Positions 1-7,280 of a DNA stretch of 64,000 nucleotides are shown here, in pieces. The stretch lies in contig CBDFGT010000010.1 in NCBI GenBank assembly GCA_965247225.1, forward strand, positions 4,462-68,461. Direction: 5' to 3'. Source of the DNA: CBDFGT01 sp965247225 (GTDB taxonomy: Bacteria; Pseudomonadota; Alphaproteobacteria; Rhizobiales; Rhizobiaceae). Every line of letters begins with the position of its first letter. Position 1 is the first letter of the stretch. A program made the position numbers and the translations under genes. The notes below the pieces were generated by a model. The model had not been told where the DNA came from and did not search any database. It saw only the letters and a program-made list of their open reading frames with translations.

Positions 1-822
1 ACGAGGAAACAAAATTCCACCAGATATGCCGGGGTGAACCGGCGGCATCCCGCCAAACAGCATCAGGTGGCAGGGTTGTGCGCCCGTTTGAAGCGTGATC
101 CGGTCTCCCGGGCGAAACACCAGAAGCCGGTTTTCCGTGTGCGTCACGCCGCCAATCGTCACGGAGCCGGACAGAATATAGGCCGCGCGTTCCTCGGCAA
201 TGGCATCAAACGGGCAGGCACGGTTGGCTGCGATATGCAGGTCCACATACAGGGTTTCCGAAGGCACCGGCACCGGTGCCCTGAGCCCGGCAAAGCCGCC
301 GATAATCACCCTTCCGGAAATCCCGTCGCTGGAAAATTGCGGCAACTGTCCCGCGTCGGCATGAAAAAAGGCCGGGTCCACCTCTTCCTGCCCGTTCGGC
401 AGGGCCAGCCAGGTCTGCACACCGGAAAGCCTGCGGGTTCGGGCGCGTTCGTCATGCGGGGTGCGCTCGGAATGGACAATGCCACGGCCCGATGTCATCA
501 GGTTCAGGTCACCGGGACTGATCACCATGGAGGTGCCCAGACTGTCGCGATGCGCCATATGGCCCTCAAACAGATAGGTTACGGTGGACAGCCCGATATG
601 CGGATGCGGGCGCACATCAAAGGCATTGTCAGGCGTCAGTTGCGCCGGTCCCATCCGGTCAAAGAAGATAAACGGCCCCACCATGCGTCGCTGCACGGAA
701 GGCAGCGCCCGCCGCACCTCAAACCCGCCAAGATCGGACGTGCGCGGGATGATCAGATGCGCGATCCGGTCGGCCATGGCCCGGTCGCCGGGCAGGGGAT
801 CGTCACCGGGAAAGAAAGACAT
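1..822 (-). CDS. Pirin family protein, C-terminus cut by the window edge
   Basis: Reading leftwards from an ATG at 822, an open frame of 274 codons runs to base 1 without a stop, so the C-terminal end is missing. The N-terminal cupin keeps the four pirin metal ligands: H73 and H75 in RPHPHIG, and H117 and E119 in GRGIVHSE. Bacterial pirins are non-haem iron cupins, some with quercetin dioxygenase activity; the substrate here cannot be read from sequence. An AGGA stretch precedes the ATG. The gene is immediately downstream of the HepT/MntA pair on the same strand, with 11 bp between. The family call is firm, the reaction is not. Confidence 0.88.
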   Translation of the reverse strand, partial: MSFFPGDDPLPGDRAMADRIAHLIIPRTSDLGGFEVRRALPSVQRRMVGPFIFFDRMGPAQLTPDNAFDVRPHPHIGLSTVTYLFEGHMAHRDSLGTSMVISPGDLNLMTSGRGIVHSERTPHDERARTRRLSGVQTWLALPNGQEEVDPAFFHADAGQLPQFSSDGISGRVIIGGFAGLRAPVPVPSETLYVDLHIAANRACPFDAIAEERAAYILSGSVTIGGVTHTENRLLVFRPGDRITLQTGAQPCHLMLFGGMPPVHPGISGGILFPR

Positions 823-833
823 GGGGGGTCCTG

Positions 834-1193
834 TCAGATTTTGGAATCGTAAGCTTCGATGTCGGTCAGAAGCCGCGGGAGTTCAAGGGTAATGGCATTC
901 CAGATAATGTGATGGTCGATAGTGTCATATTCATGCCGCAAGACATTGCCGATGCCACGGATGCTGCGCCAGGCGTGAGCGGGGAAGGCGACCTCGGCTT
1001 CAGACCCAAGTTTTATCGCCGCTTCTGATATGCGCAGCAGGCACCGTTCTATAGCATCCTGGATTTGTGGTGATGTGCAATAATCTTCGAATGACAAGGT
1101 GCTGGCATAGACTGCTATTCGCCGCAGGTTTTCGGCAATGTCATTAAACCGCTTTTTCGGATCGCTAGAAGGCAACGATCCTGTCCCGCTCAA
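834..1193 (-). CDS. HepT-like HEPN toxin (DUF86)
   Basis: This protein of at most 119 residues matches HepT-type HEPN proteins, the toxin partner of MntA nucleotidyltransferases. No ATG is available. TTG at 1193 or TTG at 1175 are the candidate starts, and the first overlaps the end of the upstream mntA-like gene by 29 bp, which suggests translational coupling. The conserved C-terminal motif reads GIGNVLRHEYD (about residues 80-90). H87 and Y89 of the HEPN RX4HXY motif are present, but the position five before the histidine is G82 rather than arginine. HepT proteins cleave tRNA or other RNA and are neutralised by AMPylation of the motif tyrosine. The glycine may mark a divergent subfamily or lost activity. 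Confidence 0.82.
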   Translation of the reverse strand: MSGTGSLPSSDPKKRFNDIAENLRRIAVYASTLSFEDYCTSPQIQDAIERCLLRISEAAIKLGSEAEVAFPAHAWRSIRGIGNVLRHEYDTIDHHIIWNAITLELPRLLTDIEAYDSKI

Positions 1194-1488
1194 TTTCAGC
1201 TTTCAGGTCTTGTTTCCGCACAGGTTCTGTTACAATGTCCACGTGTACACCAAAAAGATTTTGCAGACGCTCGCGTATGTCCTCGATGGTTCCGAAATAA
1301 GCCAAGCCTTCGCTGGAAGAGTCGCGGTCAAGCTGTATCACGACATCAATGTCAGATCCGCTTTTCGCCTCGCCACGTGCCAGAGATCCAAACAGCGACA
1401 AACCACGAACACCGGCATTTTGCAAATCCGGTTCATGCTGCCTGATGAGATCAATTACCATAAATCTGTCCATATCATATTCTATCAC
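1165..1488 (-). CDS. MntA-like nucleotidyltransferase antitoxin
   Basis: This protein of about 100 residues is a minimal nucleotidyltransferase. GS (34-35) and the DxD (D46, D48) in GSDIDVV form the fold's metal-binding core. In the MntA/HepT family this enzyme transfers AMP to the HepT tyrosine and so acts as antitoxin. The longest frame opens with GTG at 1488; ATG at 1473 or ATG at 1461 are shorter alternatives, and the GGACAG stretch before the last makes it possible. It lies directly upstream of the HepT gene and overlaps it, in the usual order for this system. Confidence 0.82.
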   Translation of the reverse strand: MIEYDMDRFMVIDLIRQHEPDLQNAGVRGLSLFGSLARGEAKSGSDIDVVIQLDRDSSSEGLAYFGTIEDIRERLQNLFGVHVDIVTEPVRKQDLKAEIERDRIVAF

Positions 1489-1634
1489 AGCGGTAGCAAT
1501 ACGTCGAGTTCATAGACTGTGTAGCAACAAAAAATCCGCCCCTGCCATTATCCGGCGTCCGCCGTCCACCCATAAAGAATGTCCGATCCCGGGCCTGCTC
1601 TTCGCGTAAAAAGCAGGCAAGACCCTGTATTGGT

Positions 1635-2273
1635 TCAATGAAATGGCAATACAGCCTTCAATCCGGCAATCGGACTTGTCAATGGAATACGACCTTTTTG
1701 GACAAGTCCTGCGGCACCTGACATCGAAGATTGGCCAAGGGCGACAAATGTCGCCCCTTCGTCATAGGCCTTGTCGGCGGCTTCGGCAATCATGGCCAGA
1801 TAACCGTTCTTGTCACCGGCCTTGAACCTGTCCCATGCACCCGCCACCAGACAGACATCAACGGTGGTATTGCTGCCCCGGAAAGCCTGTCGGAACAGGT
1901 CTAGCGTTGGAGCAAGTGTTGTTTCAACGGCACACAGAACCACAACCTGTCCGCCTGCCTTTGCTGCTTCTTCGGCAAGGGCGGCATCAACCCTTAAAAC
2001 AGGTTTTTGAGCCACGGCAGACAGGCCTTCAACAGCCTTTCCCAGCGTGGAGCACGTTAGCAGCACAGCGTCTGCCCCATCGGCCAGCACCAGCAGAACT
2101 GCACGGGTCTCGGCTAGAATTTCCGGCGTCATGCCGCCCGCCTGTTCTGCGCGCGTGAGAAGATCACTGCGCACGACATGCGAGAGCCTGATGTCTGCAA
2201 CAGATAACATCCGTGCAGAGGATTCAAATACGTCGATATTGCTGTCGGCAGTGTGCAGAAGTGCAAGGTGCAT
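1635..2273 (-). CDS. Asp/Glu/hydantoin racemase family protein
   Basis: The 212-residue protein has the two-domain Asp/Glu racemase fold (aspartate or glutamate racemase, hydantoin racemase, maleate isomerase and arylmalonate decarboxylase relatives). The first catalytic cysteine sits in LLTCSTLG (C74). The second half of the active site, where true racemases carry another cysteine, reads LGQSSMSG (about 180-186) without cysteine. A one-cysteine decarboxylase- or isomerase-like reaction is therefore more likely than racemisation, but that is inference. I chose ATG 2273, two codons after a TTG, because of the AGGA upstream. It is co-directional with xseB, 48 bp downstream. Confidence 0.75.
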   Translation of the reverse strand: MHLALLHTADSNIDVFESSARMLSVADIRLSHVVRSDLLTRAEQAGGMTPEILAETRAVLLVLADGADAVLLTCSTLGKAVEGLSAVAQKPVLRVDAALAEEAAKAGGQVVVLCAVETTLAPTLDLFRQAFRGSNTTVDVCLVAGAWDRFKAGDKNGYLAMIAEAADKAYDEGATFVALGQSSMSGAAGLVQKGRIPLTSPIAGLKAVLPFH

Positions 2274-2321
2274 CGGCAAGTCCTGAAGGCTACGATATTG
2301 GCCAAAGCTGTGTGCAAAAAC

Positions 2322-2582
2322 TCAATCCAGCTTTTCCACGCCCGCAGCCTTGCCTGCCCGGTCGAGCCGGATCTTTTCAATCCGGTTTTCAGCTGCACCC
2401 AGAAGCGTTTCGCAATGTTTTTTCAAGGCCTCGCCGCGCTCGTACATGGCAATGGACTGGTCCAGCGCCACTTCACCGCGCTCAAGTTTCGCAACAATGC
2501 TTTCCAGTTCGGCCACCGCTGTTTCAAATGAAAGGGCAGACAGGTCTGGCACCTGGCCTGGATTTTGGGAAACATCGGACAT
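2322..2582 (-). CDS. xseB: Exodeoxyribonuclease VII small subunit
   Basis: The 86-residue protein carries the XseB core FETAVAELESIVAKLERGE followed by the conserved helix with YERGEALKKHC. It is the small subunit of exonuclease VII, which degrades single-stranded DNA to oligonucleotides together with XseA; xseA is not in this window. The frame stays open for 40 codons upstream inside the deacetylase gene, but ATG 2582 gives the normal length and follows a GAGGTT stretch. The stop of the upstream deacetylase is 4 bp away, so the two are surely cotranscribed. A deacetylase-xseB pair is common in Rhizobiales. Confidence 0.95.
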   Translation of the reverse strand: MSDVSQNPGQVPDLSALSFETAVAELESIVAKLERGEVALDQSIAMYERGEALKKHCETLLGAAENRIEKIRLDRAGKAAGVEKLD

Positions 2583-2586
2583 CACA

Positions 2587-3513
2587 CTAACCTCGTAACA
2601 AGCGCTGGATATGCAGGCCCGCCGATTCGGCCAGCCCTTCCAGATCATAGCCGCCTTCAAGGCTGCTGACGACCCGGTTGTTGCAAAACTTGCCTGCCAC
2701 ATCCATCAGCCGGGCTGTAGCCCAGTCAAAATCATCGCCCACAAGGTTGATCTGCGCCAGCGGATCGCGGTGATGCGCGTCAAAACCCGCCGAAATCAGG
2801 ATCAGGTCCGGTGAAAAATCCTGCAAAGCCGGCAGAACCCGGCTCCTGAAAGCCTCGCGGAAATGCTCGCTGCCCGAATGCGGATCCAGCGGCGCATTGA
2901 CAATATTGCCGACCCCGGTCTCGGTTTTCGCACCGGTATAGGGGTAAAGCGGCATCTGGTGGGTGGAGCAGAACAGCACGGAAGGATCGGCCTCAAAAAT
3001 ATCCTGCGTTCCGTTGCCGTGGTGCACATCCCAGTCGACAATGGCCACACGCTCCAGGCCCCAGCGCTGCTGCGCATGGCGGGCGGCAATGGCAACCGTG
3101 TTGAAGAAACAAAAGCCCATCACCTTTTGGCGCTCGGCATGGTGGCCCGGCGGACGCCCGGCCACAAAGGCGTTGTCTGCCACGCCGGACATCACATCAT
3201 CCACAGCCGCCATCGCCCCGCCAATCGCTGTCAGGGCTGCCTGCAAACTGGCCGGGCTGGCATGGGTATCGGCCTCGATCTGGCGAATGCCCTCTTCGGG
3301 CATGGAACGCATCACATCCGCCAAATGCGATTCCGGGTGGGCCAGAAGCACGCTGTCCTCATTGGCCTGCGGGGCTTGCCTTCGGACGAGGGTCGAGAAA
3401 CTGGAATGTTCCAGCGCAAGGTTGAGTGCCCGCAGCCGGTCAGCCCGCTCGGGATGCCCCTCGGGCGTGTGATGTTCCAGAAAAACGGAATTTTCGTAAA
3501 GCCTTGTTGTCAT
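2587..3513 (-). CDS. Histone deacetylase family protein (acetylpolyamine/acetyl-lysine amidohydrolase)
   Basis: The 308-residue protein has the complete arginase/deacetylase active site. GRPPGHHAE carries the catalytic H124/H125 pair, IVDWDVHHGNGT contributes the zinc ligands D162 and H164, and SAGFDAH contributes D245. A GGYDLEGL motif near the C-terminus holds the transition-state tyrosine. Bacterial members remove acetyl groups from polyamines or other small amides, and some act on lysines; the substrate is not readable. The first ATG is at 3513, preceded in frame by TTG. It heads a two-gene unit with xseB. Confidence 0.92.
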   Translation of the reverse strand: MTTRLYENSVFLEHHTPEGHPERADRLRALNLALEHSSFSTLVRRQAPQANEDSVLLAHPESHLADVMRSMPEEGIRQIEADTHASPASLQAALTAIGGAMAAVDDVMSGVADNAFVAGRPPGHHAERQKVMGFCFFNTVAIAARHAQQRWGLERVAIVDWDVHHGNGTQDIFEADPSVLFCSTHQMPLYPYTGAKTETGVGNIVNAPLDPHSGSEHFREAFRSRVLPALQDFSPDLILISAGFDAHHRDPLAQINLVGDDFDWATARLMDVAGKFCNNRVVSSLEGGYDLEGLAESAGLHIQRLLRG

Positions 3514-3564
3514 GGGCAAAGCCTATCGGCAAGCCCGGGTTTTGACAATGGTCTTCCTGTGTAT

Positions 3565-3595
3565 CCCGACCGAAAGTCGGGTAAAGGGCCGACTT
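3565..3595 (+). promoter_or_regulatory. Two mutually exclusive hairpins in the bioY leader
   Basis: CCCGAC (3565-3570) pairs with GTCGGG (3576-3581) around a five-base loop. AAGTCGG (3574-3580) pairs with CCGACTT (3589-3595) around an eight-base loop. Both stems use the same GTCGG, so only one can form at a time, as in attenuators and riboswitches. The pair lies about 70-100 bp upstream of bioY, after a TTGACA at 3542. No known riboswitch class is recognised and no rho-independent run follows the second stem. The inverted repeats are visible; the regulatory role is inference. Confidence 0.35.
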
Positions 3596-3646
3596 TAAAT
3601 GTTGACAAGGCGCGTGGCTTTTGTGACATGAAAGGAGGTAAAATCG

Positions 3647-3664
3647 ATGGAAGGAACCATATAA
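3647..3664 (+). other. Five-codon upstream reading frame overlapping the bioY start
   Basis: An excellent Shine-Dalgarno sequence, AAGGAGGT (3632-3639), is spaced for ATG at 3647, not for bioY. That ATG opens a mini-frame M-E-G-T-I-stop whose TAA (3662-3664) shares its last A with the bioY ATG (3664-3666), giving TAATG. Termination-reinitiation coupling would make bioY translation depend on this leader. An in-frame ATG at 3628 could instead give a bioY 12 codons longer. Confidence 0.4.
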
Positions 3665-4248
3665 TGGCTGACATGATCGCAAATCACCGTTTGACCACTC
3701 TTTTGCCGCTGGCCGGCGCGTCTCTGGCCAGACAGGCTGCCATCGTCGTGCTCGGCAGCATCGGTCTTGCTGTCCTGAGCCAGGTCTCCGTGCCGTTCAT
3801 TCCGGTTGCCATGACCTTGCAGACCCTGGGTGTACTTTTGATCGGGCTGACCTTCGGCTTCCGCATGGCATCGGCCACTCTGGCGCTCTATCTTCTGGAA
3901 GGTCTGGTCGGCCTGCCGGTATTTACCGGTTTCAACTCCGGAATGGCAGCCTTTCTGGGCGGCACCGGCGGCTATCTGGCAGGCTTTTTGATTGCTGCTT
4001 CCGTTCTGGGCCTGATGGCAGATAAAGGTCTTACAAAGAGCTGGGCAGGCACGATTGCTGCCGTGGCCATCGGTCAGGTCATCATTTTCGGTCTCGGTGT
4101 TGCGTGGCTGACAGCGATTTACGGTTTCGACAAGGCCATTGCCTATGGTCTGACACCGTTCATTCCGGGTGATCTGGTCAAGTCGGCTCTGGCCGTGCTT
4201 CTGGCCAGGGGCGTTCTCAAGGGCGCTTCGCAGTTTGCCAAAATCTGA
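3664..4248 (+). CDS. bioY: Biotin transporter substrate-binding component BioY
   Basis: The 194-residue, strongly hydrophobic protein has the BioY pattern: about six membrane helices, the VPFIPVAMTLQTLGVLL stretch near residues 38-54, and the glycine-rich GFNSGMAAFLGGTGGYLAGF loop. BioY is the S component of energy-coupling-factor transporters and can import biotin alone or with BioMN; no bioM or bioN is nearby. Length is normal for the family. I chose ATG 3664 for family length; AAGGAA lies 8-13 bases upstream and a five-codon frame overlaps it. I looked for the alphaproteobacterial BioR operator (TTATMKATAA type) upstream and did not find one. Confidence 0.93.
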   Translation: MADMIANHRLTTLLPLAGASLARQAAIVVLGSIGLAVLSQVSVPFIPVAMTLQTLGVLLIGLTFGFRMASATLALYLLEGLVGLPVFTGFNSGMAAFLGGTGGYLAGFLIAASVLGLMADKGLTKSWAGTIAAVAIGQVIIFGLGVAWLTAIYGFDKAIAYGLTPFIPGDLVKSALAVLLARGVLKGASQFAKI

Positions 4249-4270
4249 TCGGTCAAAAGACCCATCTTCC

Positions 4271-4305
4271 ATGGTGCCCGTGCGTTTGCGCGGGCACCAT
4301 TTTTA
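4271..4305 (+). terminator. Hairpin plus T run after bioY, inside the DUF1284 start
   Basis: ATGGTGCCCG (4271-4280) pairs perfectly with CGGGCACCAT (4291-4300), followed by TTTTT. It lies 23 bp after the bioY stop and has the form of an intrinsic terminator. The same bases encode the first ten residues of the DUF1284 protein (MVPVRLRGHH), a conserved start, so part of the symmetry may be due to coding. Confidence 0.6.
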
Positions 4306-4647
4306 TGCATCCTTACCTTCAGGGGCTGTGGTTACACCCCGGACTTTGTGGCCAATATGGCAACCCTTGTGGACCATATCAGCGACGGGCGACCGGTGCA
4401 GCTGACAGAGGGGCCGGATGCGATCTGCGCCGGTCTGGATGACCTGGCCGTGCGCGATGTTACCCCCGTTCCGGGGCCTCTGGATGCGCCTCTGGTTCTC
4501 ACTGCTGATAAACTGGCGAGTCTGCGTTCAGCCTGTGCCGCAAACACCATCCGCGCCGCCTGCGCGAAATGTCCCTGGCATGATTTCTGCGATGAAATTG
4601 TCGCTGAGGATTATGCCGACACGAAGCTGTGGGCAGTTGCAGAATAG
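4271..4647 (+). pseudogene. DUF1284 protein gene with a one-base deletion
   Basis: From ATG 4271 the frame encodes MVPVRLRGHHF, the conserved DUF1284 start, then goes off course. One base later, the frame ending at 4647 reads CILTFRGCGYTPDFVANM and continues to the cysteine-rich end CAKCPWHDFC. A sixth T in the TTTTT run at 4301-4305 would fuse the two into one protein of about 125 residues, the normal family length. Function of DUF1284 is unknown; its cysteines suggest metal binding. An internal ATG at 4348 could yield a 99-residue fragment lacking the conserved N-terminus. Confidence 0.8.
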
Positions 4648-4716
4648 CTGTCAAAGTTGTCCACCATAATTGTTATTGTTCTTGATTTGTTCAATGGTTT
4701 CTGACCAGATACCTCC

Positions 4717-5937
4717 ATGACGATTCTTATTTCCAATACACAGGCAAGGCACCTGTTTCTGGCGCGGCAGGGCCTGTCGGAAGCCCCGAACATGGCCATG
4801 GACAAGCAGGGCCTTCTCGATCTGATCGAAAAGATCGGCTTTGTGCAGGTGGACAGTATCGGCACGGTCGAGCGGGCCCATCACCAGATCCTGTTTTCGC
4901 GCAACCAGACCTACCGCAAGGAGCATCTGCGGCAATTGCTGGAGGAGGATGCCAGCCTGTTTGAGCACTGGACCCATGATGCCTCCATCATTCCGGGCCG
5001 GTTTTATCCCGTGTGGAAACACCGGTTCCGCCGGGATGGCGAGCGCATGAAAGCGCGCTGGTCGCAGTTTCAGACACCGGAATTTCCGCAAGCGCTGACG
5101 GAGACGGAAAGCCGCATCCGGGCGCAGGGTGCACTTTTGACCCGTGATTTCAAGGTCGAGGGCCATGTCTCCGGCGGCTGGTGGAACTGGCATCCCAACA
5201 AGTCGGCGCTGGAATATCTCTGGCGCACCGGAACGCTTGCCATTGCCCGGCGCGAAAATTTCCAGAAAGTCTATGATCTGTCGGAGCGTGTGATCCCCCG
5301 TCACTTTGACAGCGATCATCTGGGCCACCATGATTTCGTCGACTGGTGCTGCCGCGAGGCGCTGCACAGGCTGGGCTTTGCCAATACGGCAGAAATCGCG
5401 GCCTTCTGGGGTCTGGTGACGCTGGAAGAGGCCAGGATCTGGGTGGCGCAAAACAGGTCCATCCTTCAGGATGTCGCCATTGAAACAGTGGAGCGCGGCA
5501 AGCCGCGCCCGGCTTTCATGCTGGCAGATCAGGCGGCGGAACTGGATCAGCAGCCTGTGCCACCGGCGCGTATCCGCGTTTTGAGCCCGTTTGATCCGCT
5601 GTTGCGCGATCGCGCCCGGGCAGGGCGCCTGTTCGGCTTTTCGTATCGCATCGAGGTTTTTGTGCCGGAAGAAAAGCGGCAGTTCGGCTATTATGTCTTT
5701 CCGCTTCTGGAAGGCGACCGCATGATCGGCCGGATCGACATGAAGGCCGAGCGCAAACAGGACCGGCTGGCCGTGCGCCGCCTCTGGCTGGAACCCGGCG
5801 TGCGGCCCTCCTCCGGGCGCCTGCAGAAGCTTCATGCCGAATTGCAGCGCCTGGCCAGGTTTACCGGCGTTTTGGAAGTCTGCTATGATGACGGCTGGTT
5901 ACCTCTTCTCCCCCCAGGGGAGAAGGTGGCGCAATAG
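4717..5937 (+). CDS. YcaQ/AlkX-type winged-helix DNA glycosylase
   Basis: This 406-residue protein of the HTH_42 (YcaQ) family consists of tandem winged-helix domains. The family unhooks interstrand crosslinks and other bulky alkyl lesions. The catalytic motif is QxQ in AlkZ and QxD in the AlkX/YcaQ branch; here GFVQVDSI gives Q44 and D46, so the AlkX type. Conserved blocks include HWTHDASIIP near 86-95 and LSPFDPLLRDR near 288-298. The last dozen residues (LPLLPPGEKVAQ) and the stop are encoded by a dispersed repeat that has run into the gene's 3' end, so they are not conserved protein. The ribosome binding site before ATG 4717 is weak. Confidence 0.85.
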   Translation: MTILISNTQARHLFLARQGLSEAPNMAMDKQGLLDLIEKIGFVQVDSIGTVERAHHQILFSRNQTYRKEHLRQLLEEDASLFEHWTHDASIIPGRFYPVWKHRFRRDGERMKARWSQFQTPEFPQALTETESRIRAQGALLTRDFKVEGHVSGGWWNWHPNKSALEYLWRTGTLAIARRENFQKVYDLSERVIPRHFDSDHLGHHDFVDWCCREALHRLGFANTAEIAAFWGLVTLEEARIWVAQNRSILQDVAIETVERGKPRPAFMLADQAAELDQQPVPPARIRVLSPFDPLLRDRARAGRLFGFSYRIEVFVPEEKRQFGYYVFPLLEGDRMIGRIDMKAERKQDRLAVRRLWLEPGVRPSSGRLQKLHAELQRLARFTGVLEVCYDDGWLPLLPPGEKVAQ

Positions 5938-5951
5938 CGCCGGATGAGAGG
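5904..5951. repeat. RIME-like palindromic repeat element
   Basis: Two adjacent hairpins: CTTCTCCCC (5905-5913) with GGGGAGAAG (5917-5925), and GGCGC (5928-5932) with GCGCC (5937-5941). A CGGATGAGAGG flank follows. The GGGGAGAAGGTGGCGC...GCCGGATGAG pattern resembles the short intergenic mosaic/RIME repeats scattered through Rhizobiales genomes. Only one copy is seen in this window, so naming rests on memory of the consensus. It supplies the stop codon (5935-5937) of the upstream glycosylase gene. Confidence 0.65.
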
Positions 5952-6055
5952 ATTACGCAACCGTTATGCCAGTCTGCCACAAGCGGGCAAACGGCCAATG
6001 CAAGCACCCAATTTGCGGCCCTGGCGAAGCCATAAGGTGCATCGCGCTTGCCCTG

Positions 6056-7162
6056 TCAAAATGAACTGCGAATACGTCCGGTCTGGCCGCGGTCGCGCAA
6101 GTAATGGTCCACCACCGTGCAGGCGAGCATCGCTTCGCCAATGGGCACGGCCCGAATGCCCACACAGGGGTCGTGCCGGCCTTTCGTGCGCACGTCCACT
6201 TCATTGCCATGGCTGTCAATCGAGCGGCGCTCGGTCAGGATAGAGGATGTCGGCTTGATGGCAAACCGCGCCACAATGGGTTCACCCGTCGAAATACCGC
6301 CCAGAATACCCCCGGCATGATTGGAGAGAAAAACGGGCCTACCGTTTGCACCCATGCGCATTTCATCGGCATTTTCCTCGCCGGTAATCTCTGCCGCCCC
6401 GAAACCATTGCCGATTTCCACGCCCTTGACAGCGTTGATCGACATCAGATTTGCGGCCAGATCACCGTCGAGCTTGGCATAGACCGGTGCACCTAGTCCT
6501 GGCGGTACGCCATCTGCAACAACCTCGATCACGGCACCCACGGAGGATCCGGCCTTGCGGATACCGTCCAGATACTCTTCCCAAACAGGCACCATCGCTG
6601 CATCGGGACAGAAAAACGGATTGTTGTTGACCTCGGCCCAGTCCCAGTTGTCCCTGTTGATCCTGTGCTTGCCCATCTGGATCATCGCGCCGCGAAAGGA
6701 AACATCGGGCATCACACGCCGGGCAAGGGCACCGGCGGCCACGCGGGCTGCCGTTTCGCGGGCAGAAGAACGACCGCCGCCGCGATAGTCGCGGATACCA
6801 TATTTGGCATCATAGGTAAAATCGGCATGGCCCGGCCGGTAGCGTTGGGCAATGTCGCCGTAATCTTTCGAGCGCTGGTCGGTGTTTTCAATCAGCATGG
6901 AAATCGGTGTGCCGGTGGAAATCAGCGTCACACCGTCATCGTCCGGCATCACGCCGGACAGGATTTTCACCAGATCATCCTCGCGCCTCTGGGTGACAAA
7001 CCGGCTTTGGCCGGGCTTGCGCTTGTCGAGCCATACCTGCAGATCGTCAAGCGTGAAACGAATGCCCGGAGGGCATCCGTCCACCACACATCCAAGTGCC
7101 GGCCCATGGCTTTCGCCCCAGGTCGTCACGCGGAAAAGATGGCCAAATGTATTATGCGACAT
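6056..7162 (-). CDS. aroC: Chorismate synthase
   Basis: The 368-residue enzyme makes chorismate from 5-enolpyruvylshikimate 3-phosphate with reduced FMN, the last step of the shikimate pathway. Signatures are GESHGPALG near the N-terminus, RPGHADFTY, GGGRSSARETAARVAAGA and RSIDSHGNEVD. I start at ATG 7162 (MSHNTFGHLF, the family start) rather than a TTG three codons upstream. Length is normal. The 118 bp downstream hold the RIME-like element of the convergent glycosylase gene. In related genomes aroC sits next to fabI; here a c-di-GMP gene lies between. Confidence 0.97.
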   Translation of the reverse strand: MSHNTFGHLFRVTTWGESHGPALGCVVDGCPPGIRFTLDDLQVWLDKRKPGQSRFVTQRREDDLVKILSGVMPDDDGVTLISTGTPISMLIENTDQRSKDYGDIAQRYRPGHADFTYDAKYGIRDYRGGGRSSARETAARVAAGALARRVMPDVSFRGAMIQMGKHRINRDNWDWAEVNNNPFFCPDAAMVPVWEEYLDGIRKAGSSVGAVIEVVADGVPPGLGAPVYAKLDGDLAANLMSINAVKGVEIGNGFGAAEITGEENADEMRMGANGRPVFLSNHAGGILGGISTGEPIVARFAIKPTSSILTERRSIDSHGNEVDVRTKGRHDPCVGIRAVPIGEAMLACTVVDHYLRDRGQTGRIRSSF

Positions 7163-7280
7163 GGATTTCAAAACCGGCGTTTCTGGAAGACGTGCAGGCT
7201 CTCATACCAGCCTGAAGGTTGGTATTAGAGCATTGGTCCGGCAAATGGAACCATCCTGAACCAAGTATTTTGTCCGCCGG

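Noticed and set aside
34..852. Long open frame on the plus strand opposite the pirin gene
   Set aside because: The product is Arg/His/Gly-rich without family motifs, while the opposite strand encodes pirin with all metal ligands. High GC leaves long antisense frames open.
3520..3663. BioR operator upstream of bioY
   Set aside because: No TTATMKATAA-type palindrome is present; CCTATCGG near 3520 is too far from the consensus.
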